A stretch of 64,000 nt of DNA from Sciurus carolinensis (GCF_902686445.1 NC_062224.1:46685156-46749155), one strand, 5' to 3'; counted from the first letter of the stretch, positions 43,751 through 57,150 are shown. Notes: a model not told the origin generated them from the sequence alone. Made by a program: numbers and translations.

Positions 43751-45329
43751 CAGTGGACTTGGAGGGAACTAGGGAATGCAAACTCCAGGCTTTTCCGGCT
43801 TTGCATACTCTTTTGCCCTAAAGGGGCAGCAATAAGCATCCAATCTCTCCAGTTAAGATCTATCTGTTCACCTTTTCAACTGGGTGTGGAGAATGATATC
43901 TGGGGAATGTGAAGCATTCTTACTTCAGGCTTCCTGCAAAAAGCAAAGGAAGAAGTAGGGCCTGAAATGACAGATCTGAGAAAACACTCATGGAATTGGA
44001 ATTCTGGTGTCCCCATATGAAAGGGTCTGCAAGGACTTTGGGTATAACCCTTAGATCAACCCTCAATCCAAAGCCAGGATGCCCTCTTTGTAAGTGGTCG
44101 AATCATCTCTGCTTGCTTGGTTGGATGCTGGGGAACTCTCACCCTTACAAAGTAGCCCATTCTGGTGCTAATCAGATCACTTCATACCTAATCTGGAATC
44201 TACCTCCAAGTAACTTCTAATAATTGCTCTTGGTTCTGTTCTCTAAGGGTATGAATACTAATCTAATCATGAATAATAAGTCATGAATGAGAAACTTAAA
44301 TTCCTTTTTCATAAGAATGTCCTTGTTTCTAAAAGCAGAGATCTTGTCCCCACTCAGGCTTACTTGTTTTGTGACTCAGCCTTCTCTCATGTGTTAAGAT
44401 TCCTAAATTTAGCCATCTGAGTTGGAGCAAGAGAAAGTGGAAATTAATGGGTGGGACACACTCAGGGATCACTGGGAGGAGCCATTGTCAATAAACATAC
44501 TTAAGTGACAAGAGGCAGCGAAGGCAGGGTTGGGACATCTTCTTTGGCCATTAGGACTTGGACAAAGAGTCTTTAGAGTTTAAGAGGTCTTTAGGGTCAG
44601 GGATCATCTGGCTGGTATTTGAGCCCCTGAATAGTACTCTGGACACTCAGAATAGTCTTTATAAGGCCAGGCTTCTGCATCTGAAAAAGCACTATGGAAC
44701 CAAATCTAACTGCTCTAAGAGCAAACTTGCCCCAGGCAGTTTATGCAGCCATCTCTGGGGAGAATTTGACGTATAGGGAGAAAAAGGATGGGTGGAGTTA
44801 AAGCTAGTGGCTTCTCTGATGGCTCTAAACTCTCATGGAAACAACTATAAATCCCAGTTCTTTCTACCTTATAAATTCTTTCTCCCTATATTTTGTAAAG
44901 AACTCAAATTGAGAAAAAGTCACCAATGGCACCCAGCAACACTCAATCCATCCAATATTACCATCTTTAAGAGTGAATGAGGGCTGATGTTTTAAGATAG
45001 CATTTTAAAATTAAAACCAAAAGACCTAAATGTATGGCAGTAGGTTACCAGCCAGTATTCATAATAGAACATCATTTTTAGTATTACCTTTATATGATGG
45101 TAAATTTTTTATTTTGTCTCACCAATATTTTCATGGGAATTGTGGGGTACACAGAACTCAATTACAAACTGAATTTGGAATTTCAAAGCTGCCTTTATAG
45201 AATGAAGTCAAAGTTTCTTTTTTATAATTTTTTTCTGCTTAACAGAATGACTTTTCTTTTTTATTTGACTGTATTAATTGCCGTTCCTTGCTATTAGCTT
45301 TGAAGAGGATGAGTTTTATACAATGCCTA
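43751..45329. other. Long unassigned stretch
   Basis: Nothing recognised across 1.6 kb. Open frames of 60-76 codons lack motifs. It is a candidate single-copy block. Confidence 0.45.
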
Positions 45330-45425
45330 AAGGGTAGGGTGGATAGGACTATCTTCATTTTACAGGGAAGGAAGCTGAGACTGGGAAACTGAGGCTGAGA
45401 AGAATTCAATGTCTTGCATAGGGGT
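45330..45425 (-). mobile_element. MIR SINE fragment, minus strand
   Basis: 'atcttcattttacagggaag' and 'gaagctgagactgggaaact' are the reversed MIR core ('cattttacagatgaggaaactgagg'). Confidence 0.6.
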
Positions 45426-46410
45426 CTGTGGTTTAGAATAGTAAACCCCAAATAATATTCCAATCTTCTGTCAGTGCTATTCACCTTGCAGAATTCTTCA
45501 GGCATATTTGAATTCCAGGTCAAGTGAAAAATATTCATGACGTAAGTTATACCTATCAATTGAAAAATTAAATAGAAAATAAAACTTATCTCCTAAACAA
45601 AATCAGGAAAAAAACACAAGTCCATATATCTTTGAAAAGCTTACCAAGGGTTTGATTTTAAGAGAGAATGCTTCCCTGCAGTGTGTAAGCCATTTGGCAT
45701 AAATTAAGCATTCGGTCATACTGTATTCTCTAGAGCTGTAGGTTTTCCTTATCTAAGCAGCCTCTACGTGTTCACTAAGAGTAAGGCACATAAAGTGCTT
45801 TTATTAAGGAAAATGTTTGCAAGTCAAAGATTAATATCACAGAGATGGAAAACAGGCCTGTTGCTGGGTTTTGGTGACTGCTGTGTCAAAACCATAGATC
45901 TGGGTAATCTCAAACGGGTCTCAAATTAAAGAGCAGAATTTAAGGAGAATTCATCTAACTTTTAGAGGTTTAAGATAACATCTTATTAACTGGATATAGT
46001 AATCTATTTCTTTGGGGGGAATCTAGAAATACTCTTTTCTGATCACAGTTTGGGGGTAACTAGAGATGTTCTTTTTACTTTTATATAAGATATGTGTTAG
46101 TCTTGGCTCTAAAAGAGCAATTTTTATCCAACATTCTCAAGGAACTCTTCCTAGAGTAATTCATTTTGGAGAAACAACTTTTCTGCTTCCATTCTACAAA
46201 GATTTAAATGAGTGTTGGAGGTTCATAGTTTGTTGTCCTCCTAATTGACATTCCTCCCTATCATTTTGAAGAATGTTAAGAATGATAATTCATGCCAAGA
46301 GCATATATTTTAAATGTCAGCACCATATACACATATTCAGCGTTATCTGAATAACTGCAGGAGACAGTGTCTTCCATCTAACTATCTGCCACCCATTAAC
46401 CGAGCCTCCC
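45426..46410. other. Unassigned stretch
   Basis: No gene or nameable repeat. Confidence 0.4.
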
Positions 46411-46459
46411 ACATCCATCCATCCATCCATCCACTGTCTAGCATCCATCCATCCATCCA
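46411..46459 (+). repeat. (CATC)n microsatellite, two blocks
   Basis: Two runs of CATC units, 46412-46432 and 46442-46459, separated by 'actgtctag'. Confidence 0.93.
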
Positions 46460-46484
46460 ACACTGAGATAATGGTTAAGTACAT

Positions 46485-46705
46485 GTATTCTGAAGCCACA
46501 TTGGATTGAATCCCAACCCTCTTATTTATCAGCTGTGTGACCTTAGTAAAATTATTTAAATCATGTGGCCTGCTTTTTTCTTAAATCTATAAAATAAAGA
46601 TCATGATAGCATGTAACTCACAATATTATTGTGATGATTAAGTAAATTAATATGAACAAAATGCTTAACAAGAGGTCTAGCACATATCTATCACTATTCA
46701 AATGA
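46485..46705 (+). mobile_element. MIR SINE
   Basis: 'ttatcagctgtgtgacctta', 'tctataaaataaagatcatg', 'attgtgatgattaagtaaat' and 'aagaggtctagcacatat' follow MIR almost end to end. Confidence 0.85.
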
Positions 46706-47279
46706 CTGCTCTGTACATGACCATTTTTATTGATTGATGAACAACTCAGGCCCAGAAGAGTTGAGTGGAGATACAGGAAAAATAAATAGTTGGAGAATCT
46801 ACTTTGATTGTTTCTCTTTCAGAGAAGGCACAGGAGGAAAGTCAGGATAGAGTTAAGGAGTGGGAAATAATTTTCAGAAACCTAAATTATTTTGGTTTAA
46901 TTTTGGTATAAGAGCTGTGTTCCAGGAGTGGGTAATTTTGTTTTGGTTGTAAATCATTTCCAAAGCCTCCAAAAGAAAGCTGAGATGACTGGATTTACTT
47001 ATCTGTTTGTTGGATCAACTAAGATCACAAGATCCTTATGGGAAAGAATGATTTTTATTACTGACGCTCCAATGCCATAGATCCAGAACTCTGGGTCCTT
47101 GAGGTGCCTGAGAAATTAGGAATAGGGGACAACTTTTGGAAGGAAACAACTCCATAAACTGATCACAGTCTGGTCTCAGGGAAGGGGAACAGGAGGCTTA
47201 ATCATTATCCAGGTGACAGGGAGCAGAGAGAACAGTATTAGGCACCCATAGAAGAAGATTGGGAAGTGGAGAATAGAAA
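46706..47279. other. Unassigned stretch
   Basis: No gene or nameable repeat. Confidence 0.4.
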
Positions 47280-47515
47280 TTCATTGGATTAGACAAAGAG
47301 GTATGAAGGAAATGGAGGAGAGATGGGAATAGGAAAGACAGTAGAATGAATTGGACATAACTTTCCTATGTTCATATATGAATACATGACCAGTGAAACT
47401 CCACATCATGTACAACCACAAGAATGGGAAGTTATACTCCATGTATGTATAATATGTCAAAATACACTCTACTGTCAAGTATATCTTAAAAAAAAAAAAA
47501 ATAAAAAGTTTTAAA
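47280..47515 (+). mobile_element. L1 3' end, plus strand, 5'-truncated
   Basis: 'cagtagaatgaattggacat', 'aactttcctatgttcatata' and 'catcatgtacaaccacaaga' form an L1 3' untranslated region like that at 11.1 kb, ending in an A tail at 47488-47507. A possible 8-base duplication 'aatagaaa' lies at 47272-47279 and 47516-47523. Confidence 0.82.
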
Positions 47516-47699
47516 AATAGAAAGAACAAGGATTCTGTCTCTCAAACTCCAGGGTCTCATTCACCAGGACACACAGCTCAGCTCTGAACAGTGGGTAGAA
47601 TTAAGGTAGATTAGCAAAAGAGATGTGTGCTCAGATGCCATCAAGGAAGCATGAAACAAAAAGGGCTGGAAGAGGCTGAAGAATACATCCTTCTGAGTC

Positions 47700-47800
47700 A
47701 CCTCAATTCAGTTCAAGTTCCAGTGTTTACTGAGCACCTACGACAGCCAAAAAACCTCACTGGGTGTATCGTGGGGCCTTGACCTGTGCATTACAGGAGT
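47700..47800 (-). mobile_element. L2 3' end fragment, minus strand
   Basis: 'ccagtgtttactgagcacct' with 'acgacagcc' matches the reversed L2 terminus. Confidence 0.5.
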
Positions 47801-49489
47801 GAAGATGCTTCAGGAGGACAATCTAGGCCCTACCCACATAGCTCCCTCAGCCCCTGCCCTGTGCAGATCTGGTGGCTCTCTACTTCCTGGTCAGCTGCTC
47901 AGTTCTGTCCTTAGGGGTCAATCCCACCTCCATTTTCTGACTTTTAAAGTTTTGCACTTAACTAGCAACACAGAAGAGCTATGCTTTGGGTACCAGGTGG
48001 GAAGTGTCATCCCGAATTAGAAGTGACAACCATTCTGAGATATCCTGGAGATGTCCCTGACTGTCTCGTGTTCTAGGAAAGACCTCAGTGCTGGGGAAAC
48101 TGGGTGGTTGGTCACCCTGTCCTGAGCTTATTGTCGCTAGGTAAGGGAAAAAGTGGAAAGGACTGTCTCACAATATGTATTTAGTTCTCTTCTCTAAAAT
48201 CTACTAAACATGATTTAGTCTCATTGAGCTTAGTTATTATTGATTTAAAAAGCAGAGAGATGTATGCCTGTATTGAAAGCACTGGATTATAGTTACTGAA
48301 ATTTCCTTTGTCAAGATGTTCTCAGTGCATAGCCAGGGTGTTATGAGAAGTTACCGTGGGAAGCTCACTGTGTCATTTTCTGTAAGGATACAGTTGAGGC
48401 TTAATTCACCACCTTCCACAGGCTCTCCTTCCTGAGGACCCATGGGGGATTTCTTTCATGCTTTTGAAAGTTGTGACTCCTTTTGTCTTGGTTCTTCTGT
48501 GTTCATACTGTAATTAGTATAGACCTCTGGTATGTGGAGTGAATTCTACTGATTCATCTTATTTTCTTTTTTGCTCTAATTTTACCCTTTATTTTTGACT
48601 CATAATGTACATAATTTATGTTATTTAGCTATATAAATAGAATGAAATTAAGTATATTTTGGACTGTATGTTACCTGAGCTATTTAACCTGATGAAGGTG
48701 TAATGCTGGTAGTAATCCCCCAGAGGTTCCCTCTATGAGAGTAAACGACTGGCCTATGACCCTCTGCATGGGTCCCCAGAAGGACACAGATGTCAGCTAC
48801 ACACTCTTCAGGGGAGTCTCTTTCAGTCCTTCTGAGTGGGCAGCAGGGTGTTATTTAAGAGAGGCAAGAACAGCACAATAGGAACCTTTTACTGGGACTC
48901 AAGCAGGAGGCACCTGTAGGGTCCAGAGATAAGAAAGGGGGATAACAGGCCAGGAGGAACCAGTCGGCAGAGGGCTTCTCACTTCTCCAGGGCCCAGCTC
49001 TCGGGCGGTAACGGGATTCCTAAATAGAAGTGACTCTTTGAAGTCCAGGGCCATATCATCTCTTACCCAATCTCCCAGGATTCCCATGACCATCTGTGCC
49101 CAAGCAGGCCATGGAGACAGCTGAGAGAGAGAGCTGGGTCTAAGGAGACTGTGAGGATGGTAGCTACTTATGTGAATTGAGCCCTGAGCTCACATCCAGC
49201 TTTCTGAGAATGCTGGCATGGACCAACCAGGTCCCCAGAATCAGACCTGCCCTGATTCCACCCCCATTCACAACACCTTGACATACAGAAATCAATCCTT
49301 CCCTAACACAGGAAAGGAAGTGACCCTGACTTGCCAGAGAGAAATTTTCCTCTGACTGGTGACTCAAAAACACATTCTACTTTCTTCTCAATTGATATAT
49401 GGATTGAGATGAGTGCTTGCGTCTACTGATAATGGTGGCCATGCTGGGGATGATGATCACATATTCATGGAGTATGTATTTTGTGTCTG
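47801..49489. other. Long unassigned stretch
   Basis: No gene or nameable repeat. Mixed composition, AT-rich at 48480-48680. Confidence 0.45.
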
Positions 49490-49665
49490 CTGCTCTGATG
49501 AACACATAACATAGCTTAACTCATGAAATTTAGTAGTATCAGATAGTCGCTACCAAATTCCTACTTTTGAGGACATTGAGGCACAGGGGCTTGAGTACTT
49601 GTTCAAGTTCACCTAGGAGGATGCAGGATTTGAACCCAGGTCATTCCAATGATCCTTAGCAACAT
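49490..49665 (-). mobile_element. MIR SINE, minus strand
   Basis: 'acttttgaggacattgaggc', 'acaggggcttgagtacttgt' and 'gatttgaacccaggtcattc' follow the reversed MIR. Confidence 0.75.
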
Positions 49666-50829
49666 CATGTTTTACAAACCATATATAGTCCAAAATTCTT
49701 CCCTATTCTTAACCTAAAGTCTTCATGGGGGAGTTTAAACCTTTTTTTTTTTTTTTTTTTTTGGTTGTTGTTCTTAACAGAAAGAGTCAATAGTTATTCA
49801 TGTGATCCTTATCTTTTCTCCATTTCCTCTTTTTCAAGTCAAAATGACCTTTGTGGCCACAGTCTCTCCTTAGAATTTTGCAACCTGAGACTTTTTTAGT
49901 TACTTCTGATCTACCCTCTGCTTTAGTTTCTGGGCTTGAATTGAACCAAGAGTCATTATGCGATGAGTATTCTAGGAAACAGGTTTATGAATCGCAAATT
50001 AATGCATCCTGGTACTGAGTTTTGCAATTCCTTTCAACAAGTGACACCCACTCCTGGAATTATCCATAATCCCAGGTCTGCGCTGCCCTATGCTTTCGGA
50101 AAGATACTCCTGATGTTCTTTTCCTTCAAGTCCTTCAAGAAATCAGCTATTTGACCTTGTGGATACTAGGCTGATTGTCAGACCTGTTTTCTGTCTATCT
50201 AAATTATGGTGGCAGAGAAGATAAAAATACAAAGACAAAAAAGTCATTTTTCTTCCCCCAAAACATCAAAATTCTTTGAGCTTTTCAGTCCTTCCTGCTT
50301 TCTTTTTCTTTCTTTTTTTGCTGATAACAATGAATAATGGTTTCTGCCACTGCTTTTATTGGCTTAGCTTTTGAGGTCATATGAATGTAAATGTTTCCCC
50401 AAGGAAAAGTACATTTGGGGGATTAACTAAGATTGTTTCTTTTGTTTTAAAATTTTCAGTTTTAAAAAGAAGAAAGAATCTGCTAAACTAAACTAAGTCC
50501 AACAGGAAATAGAAATCAGAGACCCCCATTGATTTGGGTTAGAATCTCTTGGGATTTGCATAGGTCAACTCTACAGGTCCCATTTTAGTTGGCTTTGCTT
50601 TAAATAATTCTATTATAAATCCAAGGACTGTCATATTTAAATATATTTATATTTGGGCCAGGTCAAGTAATCAGGAAAACTGGTTTTGTTCAGCATTTTA
50701 TTCCATTAACTGACCATTACTACTCTCTTTTCATGCCAGATTCTCAATGTGAGGCATGTTGAACACATGGCTTTCCTCCTCACCCATTGTTTCCCTAATC
50801 TCCTCTAATCTGTCATTTTTCCTCATCCT
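49666..50829. other. Unassigned stretch with a T run
   Basis: A homopolymer T21 lies at 49742-49762. The remaining sequence is AT-rich, with no gene or nameable repeat. Confidence 0.4.
49742..49762 (+). repeat. (T)21 homopolymer
   Basis: Twenty-one T residues followed by 'ggttgttgttctt'. It does not lead into a recognisable reversed SINE. Confidence 0.9.
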
Positions 50830-51470
50830 TCTACTGATTCAGTTCTTTTAGAAATCACAAAAAACTTCCCTGAGGTCAACTGAGCAAATTCTCCAGTGTT
50901 CTTTTCCATTGCCCCCTGGAGACTTTTGGCACAGTTAGTGCCTCCCATCTCCTTCAGCCTTTTTGAAGTAGTCCCTTGGCTCCTTCAATCCCCTGTGGCC
51001 GCTTCTTCTCTAGAGAGGTGCCCATCCTCTGGGGTGCTCTCCAAGTCTTGGCTCTAGTCTCCATCCTTAATTCTTTCCATATTAATCTTGGCTTATTTTC
51101 TTATCTTCAGTTGTCAACATTATTTATGTAATTTCCAAGTTTCCCTCTCCCACAACTGCGTCTCTTGTAGCTCTCAGCCAGCATTTCCATCACCTTATGA
51201 ACAATTTTGTTTGTTGATTTGCTTCATTCTGAAGCTCAGCAGACCACCTGCCAAAGTCATTTTCTTACCTCCAAGTTCACCCCCTCACCCAATGGCAGTA
51301 TCAGTTCATCTCTCAGTTGCTGGCACTGGAAAATTCAGGATGTCCAGGGATCATCTTTGACTCCTTCCCCTAGACAGGGGTCATGTTCATCTGCTATCTT
51401 CCTGGAGCTTGGCCCAGTGCTTGGTACATACTACATGTTCCATGTGTATTTGCTGAATGACTAAATGATT
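50830..51470 (+). mobile_element. L2 (CR1-clade LINE) body and 3' end, plus strand
   Basis: The 3' end is clear: 'cttggcccagtgcttggtac' and 'gtatttgctgaatgactaaa'. Upstream, pyrimidine-rich pieces such as 'cttctctagagaggtgccca', 'ctctcagttgctggcactgg' and 'ggatcatctttgactccttc' follow the order of the L2 reverse-transcriptase coding region. No intact frame is left. The left edge and the RT assignment are less certain than the tail. Confidence 0.6.
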
Positions 51471-51549
51471 TTTGTTGCCTGTACTCTCTTAAGTTATCAA
51501 TCTAACTAACCCATCAACTGGCCAAGAGGGGGACCTGTTAAGAGTGGGA

Positions 51550-51700
51550 GGAGAGGAGTTGTTGGTCAAACTGGGTTTCAGTCTTGGCTTGGCAACTTCT
51601 TAGCTGGGCGACTTTGATCATGTCACTTATCCTCTCTGTACTCAAGTTCTTGGTCTGTAAGGTGAGTAATAAGAATACTCACCTGCATGTGTGATGCTAG
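51550..51700 (+). mobile_element. MIR SINE
   Basis: 'cttagctgggcgactttgat', 'catgtcacttatcctctctg' and 'ctgtaaggtgagtaataaga' follow the MIR core. Confidence 0.75.
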
Positions 51701-53714
51701 CAGAGGAGAGACATGAGCTGGGTCCATTGAGGTGTTGCAGCCAGTAGGATGTTGTAAGGGCATCATGTCAGGGGGTCTGGACTAGCAACAAGAGCTGGAG
51801 GCCAAGGTTCAGTGTATGTTTGGGTTGAGAGTCCAGAACTCTGATGAACTTGAAAAGTAGCAGGAAAAATCTTGATTGAAATTGGTCTCATAGGAAGTAG
51901 GTTCCTAGGCCTGTGAGCAGCTTTGAGCAGGGCAGCTCTCCTTGGACCCATTTGGCTTCTTGGTTTCTGGGCAAGCTCTCCTTTGAAATCCTGCTGCTTT
52001 AAAAAGGCATGAGTATCCCTGATATGGGCCTAGAGGGCAAGCAGAGGAGTCTGGGATTTCTATAGCTGGTGATGGGTAAACCATAGGGATTTTGATGGAA
52101 TAACAAGACCTAAATGGCTCTTTGTTAAGACCCTTCTTCTTATACTCCATTTGGCTGTGGTGTGTGCAGTTGGCTGTAAAGAGGAACAAGCACATTCATT
52201 TTCCAGACAGGAAGGGTCATGAAGAGACTGATTCTACCCACTGTCAACTGAAGAACATTCTCTCAGCCAGCAGCATAGTGTGTGTAGCTCTCCTGATATC
52301 CTGCTTGAATCATGGGCACAGCCCCTAACCCTCTGTCTTAAGACTCTGACCCTCCATCAGGGCCAGCTCTCCAAAATACCAGTTTTGTCATTCCATTTCA
52401 CAAACCAAAGTCTCCACTTGCTCTTCCTTGGTTGAGGGACAAAAAATTGCCAAACAAGTGAAGTTCAAGATCCTACATTACGAAAAACTCTATCTTTCAA
52501 ATCCTATTAGCTATAGTGTCACGTCTGTACCGAGCCAGCTAAACCTTCTTACAGAACCCGACACCCCCACATAGTACATGTATTTCTTTCTGTGCATCTC
52601 ATGCATCCCCTGGTCCTGGGTTGCAGCCCCCCTCCACCCTCCCATCTGTACTCAGTTTATAAACCTTTTAACTTCACTGATTCCACAAGCTTTTTTGACC
52701 ATTTTTGATGGTGTCTATTCCTGTGGGAATGCTTCAAAGAGCCCTGCCACTTAAATCCTTATGCAGGCAGTGATCAGCAGATTTTTTTTCTTTTAGTTAC
52801 AAGTGTCACCTAACATAGTGCTAGGCTCACTGCACCCCAGAAAATCCAAATAATTTTAATCTAGCTGCACTTGGAAGAGCCCAGATTCCTTACTGCCCAA
52901 ACAGGAGCCTCCTCTCCTCTCTTGGCTGATCCTGGGCTAATCATTCCTAAAGTTCTAGTTCACATTCCTCCCAACCTCACTCCTGGACCCTTTGCAGATA
53001 ATCCAGCCTGTAGGGATCTTCCTTCTCCCAACTTCCCCAACACTTCCACCCATCAAGGTCAGAGGCTGCAGGTGACCTGCCCGTCCTTTGCCCTCAGTGC
53101 CTAGGCTCCCCAGCCCAGCTCGTGGACATCTTTTTGAGTCATAGGACAGGAGCACACAGGAGTTGCCTATGTTTTCAGATGAGGTTCTAGTCCTGCCAGC
53201 ATTCCTTCTCCACCGGGACATTTTATGAAATGTCCTATTGGCAGATGTCAGCAGGATTGAGATTTGCCACACTGTTTTTGAAAGGAACAAGAGTCCTGCA
53301 GCAGCAGCCCCGAGCAGTGAGCTGGCTTTTCCCCAAGGACATCCACTGAGGAGTGTTCCATATGAGGCCATCAGGAGCCCTCTGACACAGTTGTGCAGGC
53401 ACTTCTCCTGCCCCTGGGCGAGAGTGACAAGAACCATTTTATAACCTATGGTGGAGGTGGAGTAAAAGGACTTCCTGTTCCTCACTCAGCCCTACTCATC
53501 AGTCCCTAATGACACTCATGTCATTGAATGGTATGTCTCACTGATGCCACTGTACCTATAAAAATCTTCCTCTGCCCTACAAGTGCCAAACCTCCAGGGA
53601 GAGACAGATAATCTAAAATCTGTTCTGCTCACTTCCTCTTTCAAGACACAGGGACTCTGACATAGATGGCTTTATTGTCATCACCAAAGTGTCCCCAAAG
53701 ACCTTTCTCAGCTG
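51701..53714. other. Long unassigned stretch
   Basis: Two kilobases without a recognised repeat. A 176-codon minus-strand frame (52955-53485) overlaps a 68-codon and a 77-codon plus-strand frame. It has no domain I recognise and is probably chance. Confidence 0.45.
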
Positions 53715-53860
53715 TGTGAGGTATAAAACACGCTAGGTATGAGGTGTGCTAATTCCCAGTCCTTTGGGAGCTCCAAATTTACATGGGATGATGGAAGCTG
53801 CCAAAAATTAAAATAACATGAATAGTAAAATATGTTTCAAGCTTTCTTAGGCTAAATGCC
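53715..53860 (-). mobile_element. L2-like fragment, minus strand
   Basis: 'tcctttgggagctccaaatt' with 'tacatgggatgatgg' weakly resembles the reversed L2 ('ctcatggagcttacattctag'). Confidence 0.35.
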
Positions 53861-56800
53861 AGAGCAACTCAGGGGGAACATGTTGGGGGAATTGGGAGGA
53901 GGCAGATCCCTACAGACTGGATTATCAATACTGGGTCCAGGAGTGAGGATGGGAAGGATATGAACTAGACCTTTAGGAATGATTAGCCCAGGATCAGCCA
54001 AGAGAGGAGAGGAGGCTGAATTACAACCCAGAAACCATGCTCAAGATTAGGACAGTGACTCAACTGGATTGAGACTCTTGGGAGTGTGTAGAGAATTTCC
54101 TTTCACTGTAACCAGACTGTAGTGGGGAGTCAGGATTACAGAAGACAGGACCTGAGTTATCTCCAAATAGGATGCTCCAGGAGGAGCACAAGACTGTTTC
54201 AGGCTTATCCAGTGTCTTTGACATCTGGTCACACCCATGCCTTTGGGTTAACCAGAAATGTATTAGAAAATACAAAATGAGTCTAAATAATAAACATATA
54301 AGGAAGTTGAACAATAACAATACATATGAATGGTTTTAAGAGTGACAAGTGAAATTCAAAGTCCTACACATGACAGATGATGAGAAAAAGCTTCTGAGAC
54401 TACAGCTGAGATATGACTACTGTCACTTCTGCTTCCACAAGTGGAACAGTACAGGGGAGTCACAGGAGAAAATTCGGGCTAAGCCATCAGGTTAATAGCA
54501 GCCTTTCCCCGTTCACCTGCCCGCCAGAAACTTCCCCTCTTCTCCCTCACTGCAGGAATCTTCCCCATCATCTTTCCTGCACCTCACACCTCACCTCCAT
54601 TGTAAAAGGCATCTCTCCATTCACATCCCCTGCACAAAATCCCACATTTTCTCAGGGGGCTTTCACATAGTCACTCCTATCTTCTATCAGGCTGGCAAAG
54701 GAAAAACAGAAAAGCTCAATTCATACAGTTTCCAATCCCAAATTTAGTCATGTTTTCCAACTTCCTCATAATATATTCCCTGGATACATTATGGTATAGT
54801 AATATTACTCGATTTCCACATTTTCTTTTTGTCTTCAGTTATTGAGGTGGCTGACTTTGGGCAAGTCGAATAGCACTCACTCTTGTGCAGAATGAGGATG
54901 TGCCTGCCTTGGTCTCTCCCATACTAACATTTCATGGTGCTCCCTAGAACGCTCCTTTCTCTTTGGTGTTCTTGAGAGAGTGGCAGGATTGCTTGCTGCT
55001 TTGCCTACCACATTGGACAGATTTGAGTTAGGAGGCTGGGTCTTTCCTGTCCCTCTTTGAACTCAGAAGGGCTCCTTCTCTGGTGAAATTTGGTTTTGTC
55101 AGTAAAATCCTTATCACAGTGCTTGGTTCAGAGCATGCACTCACAATAGACTAAAGCAAATGAAAAATCAAGGTAAGAAGGGAATAAATAGAAGGAGGAC
55201 TGAACCAACCAGGACTATATATGAGCCAGGCCTCCATGGAATCAGCATACAGATCATGAATTATGGACACCTTCCATCTTAGCAAAGTAACACTAAGAGA
55301 AAATCAGGAGAATGTCAACATCTTCATCAAAATAGAATTGGTCATAAAGACAACATGAACCAACATTAAGTTTTCTGTTGTGGATACAGCTATAAGGAGT
55401 GGCAAGTGTTTGCACGCATGTGCAGTGACCTCTGGGCCCAGGCCCTAGACCCTTCAGTACTGACCTAGTAAGTGGCCTGCATCTCTTTGCTGCCTGAGAC
55501 CGGATGAGGCACAAGTATGACCCACTGTTTAGAAAAGGAGGAGATAGCAGGCAAATTGGTGTGGGAGGAAATCAGGCATGAGACCTTTACACTTTGCTGT
55601 AGGGAGAAGACTTTAACAGTAGAAGAGAAAGTTATCAATTATTTTGCATATTTTTAAGACACTTTCTCCTAAATGTTCCTGCAAAATACTGAATCTGAAA
55701 TTCCTCCCATGTTACCTGTTTAGAGTTCTGTCTTTTCATTGTGAGAATTTATATTAGTGTCACAGTGCAGGGATTTTCCCATCAGCCCAGCAGAGAATAG
55801 AAGCTGAAATGAACAGCTCCATGCCCAGCAAGCCTGAAGCAGTCTGGCTCCTCCATGCTGAGCTCCCCATGGAAGTGGCCAGCCTGGCGCTCTGGACTGC
55901 TGGGAGAGAGACAGACCCACAAATCTCCTCCTCAGATTGTGGACACATCTGTTTCTTTACAAGTGGGCCTGGCCTCAGGGTTTCTTTTCAAAGCCTGCTT
56001 TTTTATTGGAACTCCTTTCTATTTTATTGGGTGGCAGCTCAGCTTATCTATGAGCCGCTTGTCTCCCAGGCACAGTTTTCTGGAGCACATCTCCCTCTTG
56101 CAGTGAGACTGTGTTGGCTGTTGGACTTGTGCCTTTTTTTTCTTCCACAAGGGGACTGGAAAAGGCACAAATAAATTACAGTCATGAAGCCTTCAGTCGG
56201 ATTTTCTTGTCCAACATGCTTTACAGCCAAAGGATGGAGTAGTCTGTTTTATCTTAATAGCAATAAGTTGGGGAATGGGATTCTAGAGAACTTTAAAGGG
56301 AACCCAGTAAGTCTTGACATTCTTGCCAAAAGGAAACATTTTACTTTGAAGTTTCAGTACACAAAAGGGATCTGATTTCTATGAACCGGACTCTGGTGGG
56401 AATATTTAGCCAAAGGGCAGATGTCCTCATGTAGGTCAGACACAATTACTAGTGACCAGGAAGTCCTGTCATTGGGAATATTGGTCACTTACATGTCCAT
56501 CTTCTACTGCCTTAATATGGTAGCTCCATGATGAATTTCACTGATTTCAATGCAAAATGAAAGTATATGTATGGAGGGAAATTCCCACAGATGGTTACAA
56601 ATCAAGAAAGTTGGAAGATTCATAATATTCCTTTGAGTGTTCCTGAAAATGAGGTTGGGTAGGAAAAGAGTGGCTCATTCCCTGGGTTGGCCGGCTGCCC
56701 AGGTTAGTCCTGGGCCTTGTGAAACCATGAGCAACAGCTGCCCTGAGGCCATCTCAGTGATTCAGTTCCAGAAACTCATGGGCCAGCCCAGGGAGCAGTT

Positions 56801-56935
56801 TTCTCTGTAAATGCACCAGGCCTGAAAGCTGGTCATAGGTGCTTCTATCATGCTACATTGAGTAGAGGACCAACTTCTGGTCCAGGAAATTTCCACAGAA
56901 GGTGATGTAATTGGAGAGGCATGTGTCTCTCCCAC
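53861..56935. other. Largest block without a recognised element
   Basis: Three kilobases in which I name no repeat, apart from a possible L2 scrap near 55100-55150 ('cacagtgcttggttcagagc'). Overlapping frames of up to 121 codons (55809-56174) have no domain, and the opposite strand is open too. If the window holds unique regulatory or exonic sequence, this block is the first place to look. Confidence 0.45.
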
Positions 56936-57150
56936 ACTAAGGGTGGATCCAGGATTTGTGGGGGCAAAGCATATTCAGTTTGGGAACCAGGAAAAGAATA
57001 CTAAAATACAAATGCAAGGTCAAGGACAGGGCCTTAAAATGCATCTGTGTAGGGTGGAGGTTCCGAAACGTAAGCTATACTAACATCACAGGAGTAAATT
57101 TTCTCCGCCCCTTACAGGTTATCAACAGAGGGAAACCAGGGTATTCAGAG
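56936..57150 (+). repeat. Unnamed dispersed repeat, copy A
   Basis: Shares with copy B (57804-57998) an ordered series: 'gggtgg.tccaggat', 'aggaaaagaata', 'ttacaaatgcaa/acaaatgcaagg', 'acagggccttaaaa', 'catctgtg.aggg', 'cacaggagtaaatt' and 'tatcaacagaggg'. I do not recognise the family. Confidence 0.75.

Noticed and set aside
52955..53485. A 176-codon minus-strand frame.
   Set aside because: No recognisable domain, overlapping frames on the other strand, and no homology that I can recall. A BLASTP hit or a conserved reading frame in other rodents would change this.
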